Shown here piece by piece: positions 1-10,147 of a DNA stretch of 64,000 nt; positions within the stretch are counted from its first letter, which is position 1; each line of letters begins with the position of its first letter. The notes beneath the pieces were generated by a model. It had not been told where the DNA came from. It ran no database searches and was given only the letters and a program-made list of their open reading frames with translations. The translations under genes were made by a program, and so were the position numbers. The DNA is from Macrolepiota albuminosa. Its lineage: Eukaryota; Basidiomycota; Agaricomycetes; Agaricales; Agaricaceae. The stretch lies in NCBI GenBank assembly GCA_027475525.1, contig JAMWFC010000049.1, forward strand, positions 4,758,947 through 4,822,946, written 5' to 3'.

Positions 1-1
1 C

Positions 2-700
2 CGTGCTTGGATGCGCCTTGCTGGCCATCTCAACTGGCTTCTCAATGTATTACCGTGGGGTCGCCCAGCATTATCGTCGTTATATCGAAAGATAGCATCT
101 AAAACAACACTGCATGCCGGAGTTTTCCTCAACAGGGAAGTAACAGATGATATGTCTTGGCTGCTCAAGGTTCTTCCTTCGGCAATAGGGATAAGATTCC
201 TCGACGCAACAAATTGGGACGACGCTTCGGCCGATTTCGTTTTATGGACTGATGCTAGTCTAAAACTGGCCCTTGCATTTGTCTATGCGGGGAATGGTTT
301 TGTCTATAAGCTGAATCCGGACCACTCAAAGCCTAAAGTCGACATCTTCTTCCTTGAGCTATTGGCCATCCTCTCGAGCATCCATCACGTTGCTTCTTTC
401 GATCACCCTCCAAAAAGATTGCTTATTTTCACTGATAGTCTTGACTCCGTTTCAGTCTTTAACACTCTCGGCGCAGCAGAAGACATGCATAACTCCGTAG
501 TGAAGGCTGTGGCTGGAATAATCATTGAAACCGGAATAGACTTGCGTGTTCGACACATAGCAGGTAAGGACAACACGCGGGCTGACCTCTTATCACGCCT
601 CCTTTTCGACGATTTTCATCGCCGTTTTCCTGCTTACCGCGTCCATGACTTTGAGCCCCCTAGAGACTCTCTGCCGGCGCGATGGAACAAATCCTTTTGA
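2..700 (+). CDS. DIRS-like pol, RNase H region (5'-truncated by window edge)
   Basis: The frame is open from base 2, so this is the C-terminal end of a longer reverse transcriptase-RNase H protein. RNase H-fold motifs appear in order: WTDAS (first Asp, around residue 80), FFLELLAIL (Glu), IFTDSLDS (second Asp) and RHIAGKDNTRADLLSRL (final Asp), the pattern of DIRS and Gypsy RNase H domains. The protein ends at 700 and overlaps the recombinase frame by 19 bases, consistent with translation from one polycistronic or frameshifted RNA. RNase H would degrade the RNA template during cDNA synthesis. No internal stop is present. Confidence 0.75.
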   Translation, partial: RAWMRLAGHLNWLLNVLPWGRPALSSLYRKIASKTTLHAGVFLNREVTDDMSWLLKVLPSAIGIRFLDATNWDDASADFVLWTDASLKLALAFVYAGNGFVYKLNPDHSKPKVDIFFLELLAILSSIHHVASFDHPPKRLLIFTDSLDSVSVFNTLGAAEDMHNSVVKAVAGIIIETGIDLRVRHIAGKDNTRADLLSRLLFDDFHRRFPAYRVHDFEPPRDSLPARWNKSF

Positions 701-1725
701 AGGCAATTGGCGGGTCGTCTCGAAAAGCGGCCCGCCAACCGATGTCCAGTGCTGATCTAGACGCTTGGACTCTTCACGTTCAAACTGAAGCCATAGAAAA
801 ATCGACAGTCTCCTGTTATGCTACAGGAGCACGAGACTACGTCAATTTTTGTTCCTCTCACAACCTTCCAATTGACCCTACTCCCCAAACTCTGTCTAAA
901 TATGTAGCGTTCACTTCTAGATATATAGCTTCTGCACCGAAATATCTCTCAGGCGCTGGTCACTTCCTTCGTAATATCTACCCCGATTTCGACGTTAACA
1001 GATCACATCCCCTCGTAAAAGCTGCAATTAAAGGCGCAAAGAAAATTCGCGCGGATCCGATCCATCGTAAACTTCCTCTCCGAATCGCTCACCTGCAAAG
1101 ATTCGTCACCCGGGCTCGAACGTCTAACGACTTTGACGACCTGTTGTTTGCAACCCTGATGTCATGCGCTTTCTACGCATGCCACCGTTCGGGGGAACTT
1201 GTGATCAGGTCGAAGTCTGCTTTAGACTGGCGCAAAATCATCAAACGTTCTTCTCTTCAGTTCTCGCATGGATACGCATCCTATGATCTGCCGTACCATA
1301 AAACCGACCGATTTTTCACGGGCTCTAAAGTAATGTTCGCCCACCATAATGTGGCTGACCCAGTTAATCTTCTCGGTGAATACACGTCTCGTCGCGACGC
1401 TATACACGGTGCACGTTTTGCACTCTTCCTCCGCCAAGATGGTTCCATTCCGACGCGAGCCTGGTTCGACTCTAAGCTTTCCTCTTTCCTCGATCGAACT
1501 TACGGTGGTCACTCCCCGCGTGCTGGAGGAGCCACGTTTTACGCATCCTTAGGCCTCTCGGAAGACGTCATTATGGCTATCGGTCGCTGGACTTCGCAAG
1601 CTTGGAGGACCTACCTCAGGGATAACCCCTCCGTACGGGCCGAATTCGAGCTCGCTGCTCTCCACAAACGCAAGCATCCTCTTTTCATTCACGAATTTCA
1701 CCTCCACAAAGATTCACGACCATAA
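682..1725 (+). CDS. Tyrosine recombinase of DIRS-like retrotransposon
   Basis: This intact 347-residue frame is a lambda-integrase-like tyrosine recombinase. The N-terminal half looks like a helical core-binding domain (WTLHVQTEAIEKSTVSCYAT, then a YVAF..YL helix). The catalytic half shows the first Arg in CHRSGEL (about residue 169), the H-x-x-R motif as HSPRAGG (about residue 278), GRWTSQAW, and a candidate nucleophile Tyr in WRTYLRDN about 30 residues later. Such enzymes integrate the circular cDNA of DIRS/Ngaro elements. The start codon lies inside the end of the RNase H frame. Length and motif order suit a functional protein; activity is inferred. Confidence 0.8.
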   Translation: MEQILLKAIGGSSRKAARQPMSSADLDAWTLHVQTEAIEKSTVSCYATGARDYVNFCSSHNLPIDPTPQTLSKYVAFTSRYIASAPKYLSGAGHFLRNIYPDFDVNRSHPLVKAAIKGAKKIRADPIHRKLPLRIAHLQRFVTRARTSNDFDDLLFATLMSCAFYACHRSGELVIRSKSALDWRKIIKRSSLQFSHGYASYDLPYHKTDRFFTGSKVMFAHHNVADPVNLLGEYTSRRDAIHGARFALFLRQDGSIPTRAWFDSKLSSFLDRTYGGHSPRAGGATFYASLGLSEDVIMAIGRWTSQAWRTYLRDNPSVRAEFELAALHKRKHPLFIHEFHLHKDSRP

Positions 1726-1907
1726 AACAAAAAGTTCACGAACAGACACACGGGTTTTTTTTTCAATCTGATTCTACTTCGACCCTGCTCCTGCAACAAA
1801 AACGAAAAATCCACGATCATAATTTCAATCTACTTCTTGTTCGGCTCAGCTCCCGCAACATCTTTCTCACCACCTCCTCCCCACCTCTCTCCTCGTCAGC
1901 TTTTTCC

Positions 1908-1984
1908 TAGCCAATAGTCGCTTTTTCGCCTCTCTTTTCTTCAATTTAATGGGTCACGCTTCCGCGTGACCAGTTTCGGCGCTA
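1908..1984. repeat. DIRS terminal direct repeat, copy 1 (B1)
   Basis: This 77-bp block recurs almost identically at 2592-2668, with one visible mismatch. It contains a perfect hairpin, GGTCACGC-TTCC-GCGTGACC. Together with its partner it brackets about 600 bp, as expected for the B1-A2-B2 arrangement of a split direct repeat. Confidence 0.8.
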
Positions 1985-2591
1985 TAAAAACTCCCCAACT
2001 GCAGAGGTCGGCGTAAAGGCGAGCGCCGAAGGTGGTGAGCGTTTTCGGAGGCCTCTGCGTGCTCAGGAGTCCTTCCGGTCACACCCGCACCTTTCCCTCT
2101 CCCCAGCTCGTATGCCGATCTCGGCACGGTGCCACAGTTCTGGCAGATGCCGTAGCGTGGTCAGCACGGCATGCGGTCTCAGACATCTTGGGCAGTCCTT
2201 ACCTTCCGTCCACCTCCTTCCCCTGCTGCTGCCCAGGTGAGCGCCGTCGCGCTCTCTCACATTGTTTTATTCTCACCGAGATCCCCGTCTTTTCACAGTT
2301 TATCTTTTATTTATTGCCCCCCTATTTATTCTTCGCTTGCTCCATAAATCATCGGTGAGACTCCCCCTGCGTGGCCACCGGTGAGCCGGGCTCACCTCTC
2401 ACCATAGATATTTCGCTCTCTCAAAAAGTTGTTTGTATTGCGCCGTCCACTAGCGAAATATCTAAAGTAAGTTCGCGATGGGAAGGTCGCGTCTTGGCCC
2501 CTCGCTCACTTCTTCACACCAGTATTATTTAGTGTATTTTACACATATTTTTCGTCAACCCTCCCTCCTCACCCTGTATTATTAAATAAGG
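1985..2591. repeat. Putative A2 segment of the DIRS-like element
   Basis: There is no gene here. The stretch lies between the two 77-bp repeats and holds a 12-bp inverted repeat, AGATATTTCGCT at 2406-2417 and its complement at 2452-2463, 34 bases apart. In split-direct-repeat elements this segment would match the left terminus A1, which is outside the window. Confidence 0.45.
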
Positions 2592-2668
2592 TAGCCAGTA
2601 GTCGCTTTTTCGCCTCTCTTTTCTTCAATTTAATGGGTCACGCTTCCGCGTGACCAGTTTCGGCGCTA
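2592..2668. repeat. DIRS terminal direct repeat, copy 2 (B2)
   Basis: Second copy of the 77-bp block at 1908-1984, again with the GGTCACGC/GCGTGACC hairpin. It probably marks the right end of the element. Confidence 0.75.
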
Positions 2669-2995
2669 AGTTACTGGTGGGTTATAATGCTCATTTCAAA
2701 TGTAACGGGGTGCCAGATGTCACGCCCCAAAATTACTGATCCGCTCAGCTTCTTTGAGCTGACCCTGGAGGTAGTTGACCGACCCTGAAGGGTAGCCAAC
2801 ACTTGCAAAACGAAATCCTACCTGATACACATGGTGCACCATACCAGTTGTTTCTGGCTGCTTCAGCCAAGCTTTGTGTAAGCAATTAGCGTCGATCTTT
2901 GAGTTGTGGCACATCAGTCAAGGCTGCCCAGGGGTGCAAATCGCTTCAAAGAGGTTTTATTCAGGTCATTTCCTCTTGTATGATTCGTCCCTGAA

Positions 2996-4825
2996 GGACC
3001 CACAGTCACCAACGCAATTGATGCAGGATATGAGCTTCCTGCAGATTTGCTGACGTGGCGTGCACGGGTGGAGGCAACTCTAACAAACATTACAGTAGTT
3101 ATCATCCAGGTAAAGACAATCGCGAGTGATCACACACGACCTAAAGAGATGTTAAGAGCCGTTGAACGTTTAACCTTTCGATATTCAAGTTTGCCATCCA
3201 TTGACACAACCCTCAGAGACGAGTTAATGAACCCAAACTTGGCATTAAGCATGGTTGCGCAGATTTTCGTAGCTTGACAGGTAGAATTTCAATCCTAACC
3301 AATCGATCTAACTTTTTAGCACGCATCTGGTGGCGCATATCCTGGTGGCGCAGAGTGTTGTTTGCAAGGAATAGAATGAGAGGGTAAATCGTGAAGGGTT
3401 GAGTTGAAGGCTGAGTGTGGTCAGTTCAAATGAACGTCAGACGCCAAGTGATATGAACGATCCTTGACTTGAGCAGTGGAAACAACAACAACAACAACAA
3501 CCACCACCACCCCACCCCACCCCACCCCACTGGATTGTCTGAATCCAATCGCACGATCTTGTTGCGTTCACATCCCGTTCTAATTCGGCGTGCAACTGGA
3601 TCAGGTCCTCGGTTGTTAGCTTTGCCCATCGAGAAGCAACGTGGAGTGTGGAAACCTTGCAACGTCGTCACTTGATCATAACAGAAATCAATCTCGAGAT
3701 GGAGAACAAACAAAGCTGGTAAACGCCCACAGATCAGATCAGCCAAATATGTCATTGAAACTGGATCCTTAACTGGTCTAATTAAAACTGGAATTCCGAG
3801 CGAACAGTAGAGAAGCGTACTTGGACTACCACCAATGATCACGTAAAATGAGAGAACATTCTTCGAATTGATTTCAGCCTCCATCGCAGAAAAGTTAAGA
3901 GATACGAATGTGTGGAATAAATGACATCAAATAGGCGGCAGAATGACTCGCGCTGAGAATAATGCGACTAGATTCATTGAATGAGCAAGATTGGACCAGA
4001 TTACGAGAAGAACCACATCTGTTCGAAGAAAAGAACAACGAGAGATAATGTTCACAATTTTGTTTCACCTGCAGTTGAAGCTTCACGAGGTACGACAGGC
4101 GATAAGTATAGAGAATCCACAACTGATATCGGCTCATACCTGTATAGCAGCAAAGATAGTAACGAGATTAGCAGACAACTAGGGATGCGACCTCCTCGTT
4201 GTTCTAGGACTTATCTACGATTCCAATACGTAGATGCGGTGACAAACAAGGTGGTTGTTGGGTTGAAGATCCTGGTGACCAATTGATTCAAAGGTGTAGC
4301 AAAAAGGTAGATGGGTCCCCATCAACGTACACGCACTTGAAGGCCCGCAAGACACTAAGGGCGAGAGGAAATCTGGAACCCCGATTCGGAGGCGTGGAAG
4401 AATATCGCTCCACAGTCGAAAGGCCGTGGCCAGTAAGCATGTGATGTGGCGAGGTTGCTGTCAAGTTCTTCCAATTCTGCAAGTTTCCTCGCAGGTTGGT
4501 ACACGTGCCGACAACTGAAGTAGTGAGCGCGACTTTGCATGATGTATCAGATACGAAGTGAGTCCTCATTGCCAATGAACGTAAAAGAAGAGATACTGAC
4601 GATATGATTGATACTTGTTCAAACGCCGAGATACTTTTTGTTGATGAAAAGAAAAGGAAGTTGTGGAATTTTGTTCCCACAGCGTACAACTCAGATGCAC
4701 CTCTCAGTGCTCATGGAACTTGCGAGGTAAGCTTCTGAAAAGACATCCAGCAGCAAACCTGAATTCTAAATTAGTATGATGTATCAAGGGCATTACGAGA
4801 TAGAGCGACAGCTAGACGACGATGA
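2996..4825 (+). CDS. Unrecognised intron-rich locus (exon fragments)
   Basis: No family is recognised. Several exon-like stretches on the plus strand can be read between plausible short introns: one rich in ELPADLLTWRARVEATL near 3030-3105, one with REEIWNPDSEAWKNIAPQ near 4355-4430, and a longer one near 4500-4730 containing NAEILFVDEKKRKLWNFV. The last reads into a final exon through a clear GTAAGC...TTAG intron (about 4726-4772) and ends at TGA 4823-4825. The frame near 4555 has an in-frame TGA unless spliced out. ILFVDEKKRKLW is loosely reminiscent of a GAF-domain strand, but I would not name it. The locus converges on eIF2A, 57 bp away. A CA-rich microsatellite lies at 3481-3530. It may be a degenerate gene. 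Confidence 0.25.
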
Positions 4826-4881
4826 AGAAAGAGCCATGGACAACGAAAACGAGGGATAGCCTCGATGCACGGTATCAAGGT

Positions 4882-6863
4882 TCACAAAGAAGATGCGAGG
4901 GCAGAGAGCTCGGCCCTGATCTCCGCTTCACCCTCCATCTTCCTAAGCTGTGCCGCTTCAAGTTGTTCCCCGCGCTTTGCCTTCTCCTTGAGTTCCTCAA
5001 TTGCCTTGAGCTGAAAAAAATTCATCAGAACCAACACACAAGATACCACGGCTTCACGCACCTTCTTGTTCAAATTCCGCATCTTCTTCGCTGTAGGACA
5101 GGCGACGTCGGCGTCCCAACATCTACCACCACCACATCCTGCTGCACAGCCGGCGTACTCGTTCCACTGACCTGCCGACTATGGCTTCGACTGTCCACCC
5201 CACCACCCTCCCCATCCTGCCCACCAGCACCATCCTTCTTCCCCTTCCTCTTCCTCACACCACCCTTCTTATCAATCTCCGGTCCAGGTGACTCAGCACT
5301 CAACGGCGCGCCCAGCACCTGTCGACGTCCCTGGTGAGGGCGGCCACCATTCCCATATCCATTCCCGTTCGCTGGTGCAGCACCAGGTGGCAGATGGTGT
5401 GGCGAACGACTATACACCCTCGGCGGCGTCGACGTTCCATTCGTCGGAACCCTTGCTGCCCCACCCTCATCCTCGCGCTTGTAAATCGATAGTGTAGCGA
5501 GCCCACGCGCACCTGGGCGATACGCACCCGCAGGCTTAGTTGGTGTGGGGCTTTACGAAATTCGCATGATCAAATCCACACTCGCTGCGGGTGCAGGAGC
5601 GCTGGGTAGGTGTTGTCCAAATTGCGGTACAGCATCGACAGGGGTAGGACGCCATGCCACTTGGTACCATTCCTCTCCAGGCTGGACATGCAAAAGTGGA
5701 CCAGTACAGTGCCAAATCTTGACCCCATTATCGACGCGGAGTCGCGGTGAGAGCGTCGCGGTGAGAATGGTGCGTCCGTCCGGTGACCATTCGCAGTACG
5801 AGGTGTTTGGAGCGTCGATGGTGCAGACTTGTCGAAGGGTGCGACGGTCGAAGATTTCGATTTTACCGGCCAGATTACCAAAGCCTGCGATGAGGACAAG
5901 ACGGCCTTGTGGATTGAAAGAGATGGTGTTTTGTGGATGGGCTCCGAAGTCGTGCAAAGCGCGTACCCGCTGATCAAAGATCACGCTCTTCGCCGGCATG
6001 TCTGGGAATATGTAAGTTCGTTAGTTTTGCGACTGGGTGGAAGACGTACAGCCATAGACAACGCCAAACTCTTTTGAGTTAGGTGCCCACGCAAAATCAT
6101 GGATAGGCCCTTCCTTATCAAGAGTGACACGGCAGTCAAAGTTCCCAGCTGCACTGAGAAGATACAGGCCCGTCTCTCCGTAGCAACTCATGTTGATGTT
6201 GTCCACTTCTGTCTGGGTCATCACCAGCACCTGCGTTCCAAGCGTATTCCATTTGATTTGAGCGCGATCAGCCTTGTAGAACGACTTTTGGCACGTCGGG
6301 ATGCCAGCGAGAGATAGGAGGCCATAGATCTTAATGGCAGCCGGTGCACCCTAAGTTCAATGCAGAAGGACTAATCCAGAGCAGAAAAGAAGAATGTACC
6401 ACACACCTTTTTCTCGGCGACAAAAATTGCCACAGAGGCGTTTAAACCAGAACTAAGAGAAACCATGGTGGCACCCTCAAGCTTGAGTTTATCGACGATA
6501 CCCTTGGACCATTCTGCAGGACGGTACACTTGGATCTCGCCCGAGACGAGGCGCACGGCATGCGACTCTTCTGAAATTGTGTACTGAACATCCCAGCCTT
6601 CCTGGGACTTTTGCGAGAAAGCAACGAGCTCCTCGCCAGTGCTCGCGGAAAAGATCCGAAGATTTTTGTGTTGTGCACCGTCTTCCATTTTGACTGGTAT
6701 TTATATGAATTAAACGCCCATGCAGACGATGCAGTTCGGCATACCGGGGCGTTCCCACGTTGAGAGATACGTTCCGCGTGGAGAGAAGCGGATTTCGATA
6801 ACGTTGGGAATGGGAAGCTCTAGAAGGAGTTGGGCACCCTCTGCCTGGAATATCCGCACCCTA
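4882..6863 (-). CDS. eIF2A: Eukaryotic translation initiation factor 2A (eIF2A), 5' end missing
   Basis: eIF2A is a WD-repeat protein that can deliver initiator Met-tRNA to 40S subunits in a GTP-independent way. Exons read from 6863 leftward: beta-propeller blades with VRIFQAEGAQLL and RFSPRGTYLSTWERP; EDGAQHKNLRIF to VAEKK; GAPAAIKIYGLL to VVYG; MPAKSVIFDQRV to WRPTPVDAVPQFG; then a low-complexity linker and the C-terminal helix RNLNKK-LKAIEELKEKAKRGEQLE. At least five short GT-AG introns separate them. The blade order and the GFGNLAGKIEIFDRR and SPRLRVDNGVKIWHCTGP stretches are diagnostic of the family. The first 55-60 residues normally found before VRIFQ are not visible upstream, where a different gene fragment begins directly. 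Confidence 0.85.
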
Positions 6864-6969
6864 CGAAAGATGATATGACATGAATTGAGGAAAAGTGTGT
6901 TCTTAACAAAGAAAGACGAGCGACATCCTTAGCACCTGCTGAAAGAGGGGCAGATGAGTTAGCCGCGAT

Positions 6970-7299
6970 TCCCCAGATTTATGTACTGAACTTGATATCA
7001 TTTCTTGATTTGTGACGTATGTCATGAAGGCAGCCCAAGCTGTGACCCCAAGGATAAGAGCGCCAACAACAGAGGGCCAGCGCTTCTGTTGATTAGTCAG
7101 AGCTGAGGAAAGATTCCGAACTTGTTTGAGATACTTTGATACGAGGCAGTTCGCGCGTCGGTGGATGTTTAGCATAGTATGGCTGTGGCCGAGAGGTTGC
7201 GGAGAAGGTCTCGACTATGAGCTCGGGCCGTATCTGGTGTGGTTGTCGACGTGAATCCGAGTAATTTCGTGTGATACAACAGCGCGAATTGTGGCGCAA
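6970..7299 (-). pseudogene. COA1-like mitochondrial assembly factor, N-terminal fragment
   Basis: Two minus-strand exons are readable. One is basic and presequence-like, ending in YYAKHPPTRELPRIK. A 50-bp intron follows (GTATCTC...CAACAG), then KRWPSVVGALILGVTAWAAF, a single membrane helix, followed by TNQEMISSSV. This arrangement resembles the N-terminal half of COA1-type cytochrome c oxidase assembly proteins of the mitochondrial inner membrane. The C-terminal intermembrane-space domain of about 110 residues is absent; eIF2A exons start directly downstream. No ATG was found in frame after the upstream stop, so a further 5' exon is required. Either the locus is truncated or small exons escaped me. 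Confidence 0.35.
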
Positions 7300-8002
7300 A
7301 TCGCGACGCGGAGGCCTTCTTCACCAGTTAAAGACATAATTGAGATGTCGGAAAAAGGTTCATCTGCCGAGACACTCAGTCAAATATGTACAAATATGGC
7401 TTCTGGCGGCTTTCGACCATGGATCGCTCCTATTCAACAATTGGACACTCTTAATTCGAGGCTGCCGTTTGGAAGGGGAAAGGTAGTCTGAGATAAATGA
7501 GATATGTAGTTTAAAATGAGAATTTGATAAGGAAAACTTAGTGATGAATTTCGAGTGTTTGCGGGAAAGAAATGGTGAGTCCTAAACAGTTCTCAAGCGC
7601 CGGATCTCCCTCTTTGAGCGAGGGAGGGGGACCGACTAACTACGAGGGACTAGGCGAGTAGGTAAAATGTCTGTAGAGTTCTATGAAATGGAACAGGGAT
7701 GGTGGGAGGGGATAAAAAACGCGTGACGTAATGAGTATCTAGTTGGGTCAGCGCTGCGAGCACAGTGTGAGACGACTGTAAGTACATGTACGAAGAGTAG
7801 CTTACCTGCGAGCGCAGTGTGAGATGACGACTTGCCCGCAGGTATATAATGAAGCTAGTCAATGGTGGCGGAGTGGCCCTATGGATTGGTGGCCAGAGGC
7901 CAGGGTTGCGTGTGATGGTGTGAGGTGTGATATTGACTGAGCCCGAATTAACCCCGGGTAACCAACCCACCACACATTGCCCGATCCATTATCGATTCCG
8001 AC
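7300..8002. other. Intergenic region, no gene seen
   Basis: Short ORFs on both strands here lack protein-like composition. This is presumably the divergent promoter region between the COA1-like/eIF2A side and the DUF6697-like gene starting at 8003. Confidence 0.4.
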
Positions 8003-9817
8003 ATGACTGCCCCAGAGATTGAACTTGCTCAAGCTAAGCTAGAAATCGACGCTCCCAAAACACCTGTAACCGCCAGCCTCTATAGATGCGGTCGAACTGC
8101 ACTAATACAAGTCGTGTAGGACCCTTTGAGAATTACAGAAATGGCTGTCGAAGTTGTCATTGAACGTTCACGAGCCACTGAAGCTTTGAAGGCGCGTGAT
8201 GCTACTGTTCAATGTCTGTTTGAAGCGCACTAATCCATACGACAAAAATCAGCAAGCATAGAGTTCCTTCAACGGAGCCTTAATCCTCCATTGACTCTCC
8301 GACGCCTATAGATATACTGGAAGCAACAAAAACAAAGGAAGAAATTGCACGGCTTGAACGAACGATCGTTGAATTACGAGTTGAACTTAGAACACTGAAA
8401 GAAAACGCCGCAAATTCCGCTCAGACGTCACAGGCACTCTCCAAGTTCGGCTCTCAATTGAAAAGTTTATCTGACCTGCTTTCAGAACAACATGGATCTT
8501 CGGGGATCTACTCCACAGCTATTGCCTCGAAGATGTGTCGAATCACCTGCGCCTTCTCTCCCATTACAGGATACTGTGATACCATCTGGCACGGACCCGA
8601 CGTCTGACCTGTTCTTTGAACGAGTACAGGATTTTGCTGTCGAGTGCTCTTTTGCTAACGAACCGGTCTTCTGGCAGTCAGCTTCTCATTATCCGGCTTC
8701 GGATGAACCTGCAGATATGGTGGCCGCACGAAACGCCATTTTTGCAGACTTACGACTCCCGCAAGACGCACCGGAGGAGACTCTCAGTCCTCTTAGCATC
8801 CCTCCCCCTTTGACAATCCAAGAATTCCTTGTCTGGAGTTAGTATTCTGTCCTTATTAAACACGATATGGCTTTGACATTGCCTGTAGTCTCTTCGAACC
8901 TCGTGAGTACCTAAAAATTGACCTTACCTGATGGGTCCTTCCGCAAACTGCTAGTCTGAACCACTATCGGCTCTTTTATGCGACTACGACGATGTGGTGC
9001 CCCGAGTGTGAAGAGCATGGCTACTTTTACACGCCCGCTTTCAAGTGTAGCACGAATCCCCGCGTTGCCACTGCTCATCGCTGGAGCCTCGTCGATGTCG
9101 TTGGACGCATGAGCAAACTGACTGGTTGTTTCTTTTCCCAGCATAGTGATGCTGAACTTATAATAATACAGAGTGCTTTTTCAACAAGGATGGGACTTGG
9201 TATTACGCTGGCGTGTATCCCGCCTTTCGTTTAGCCGACCTCACAACGAAAGAGTGGGTCGCACTTCCCGCAGAGGTCTGTCTTGCTGGTGTCTTTTCTT
9301 CCAGTATCGTGACTTTGATACCAGTCCTTCCCCTTCTCTTCATACATACTTTATCATTCACTACTGACACTGTCATGCTCGGCTCATACAGGTAACCCAG
9401 CTCATAGTAAAGGAAACTATTGTAGCACGGAAAAACACTTCCCCGCAAAACGTCTATGAAGTGACGCAGCTCTACGCAGCCGGTGCACTCAAAGTCGCCT
9501 GTGTTGCACTTCAATGTGTCGGGTTCAATTATGGCATGTATAGAGCGCTACTGGAGCAAGCACGCGTCTTCACACAGAGCAAGTGGACTGCCGCGACAGG
9601 GAAGTCTCCTATCCCTTCAAATGTACCTGGCTTGGGATCGGGGTCTGTTTGGAATGTTAATGCAAATTTAGCTCCTGAGCCACCGCTCGGGGGAGTAGTC
9701 GGTGTGCAGAGTGATTTAGTGGTGGGGATGGTGGGCATGAATTTGGGCCGTCGCAGCCAGAACGAGAATAGGAATGAGAATTTGCCTACGCCGATCGGGG
9801 AAGGGAGGAAAAGGTGA
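8003..9817 (+). CDS. DUF6697-like coiled-coil protein
   Basis: The start MTAPEIELAQAKLEID is followed by several short introns. A Glu/Lys/Leu-rich coiled coil (KEEIARLERTIVELRVELRTLKE, read from about 8330) precedes the core exons. These read MWCPECEEHGYFYTPAF, then CFFNKDGTWYYAGVYPAFRL and DLTTKEWVALPAE, then VTQLIVKETI to LYAAGALKVACVALQCVGFNYGMYRALL. The short beta-rich region with W-x-Y-x-G and L-x-x-EW matches what I recall of DUF6697, a basidiomycete domain of unknown function. The C-terminus (9600-9817) is low complexity and Asn/Arg-rich. Exons were joined by eye and boundaries are approximate. No in-frame stops were found in the core. Confidence 0.55.
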
Positions 9818-10147
9818 AGCATGAGGCCCAGTGAGAACTGGCTCTGGGCTGGTCGGGGCCTATCGGGTTATATCAGACTCTATAAGGATCAAATCAGATC
9901 CAGAACAAACCTGTAATTTACCCACTTCCCAGATTTTCTTACGGTCCTGTAAGGTCCTGTCGGTTCGCATCTGAATGTGTATTAAGTTTCTATCTGGCCT
10001 CATTTGGCCTCGTCCTGTTTAGTCCGAAAACAACAGAATCAATTCATCTGAATATATCTGAATATATCAGGTCTTATCACGTCTGGTCTGAGAATTACAG
10101 AATGTATTTTCAACGATGTATCTGATACCATCTGTTTACTACTGAAA
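9818..10147. other. Intergenic AT/TCTG-rich region
   Basis: No gene seen. Contains repeated TCTGAATATATC-like words. At 9827-9841 is a 15-mer, CCCAGTGAGAACTGG, whose reverse complement lies at 14686-14700. Confidence 0.4.

Larger units (their letters stand above)
1..2668 (+). mobile_element. DIRS-like tyrosine-recombinase retrotransposon, 3' part
   Basis: The window starts inside a retroelement in which an RNase H domain is followed by a tyrosine recombinase, the arrangement of DIRS-order elements. These integrate with a recombinase instead of a DDE integrase and leave no target duplication. The two reading frames overlap by 19 bases. Downstream lie two 77-bp direct repeats (1908-1984 and 2592-2668) separated by about 600 bp, which fits the B1-A2-B2 end of the split direct repeats of Ngaro/PAT-like elements. 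The reverse transcriptase and the left terminal repeat would be outside the window. The right boundary at 2668 is inferred from the end of the second repeat. Confidence 0.75.

Noticed and set aside
3469..3675. Asn/His/Pro-rich ORF
   Set aside because: Produced by a CAA/CAC/CCCCA microsatellite; no exon signals or conserved content.
5070..5337. Several overlapping ORFs on both strands around 5.0-5.5 kb
   Set aside because: Antisense or off-frame readings of the low-complexity linker of eIF2A.
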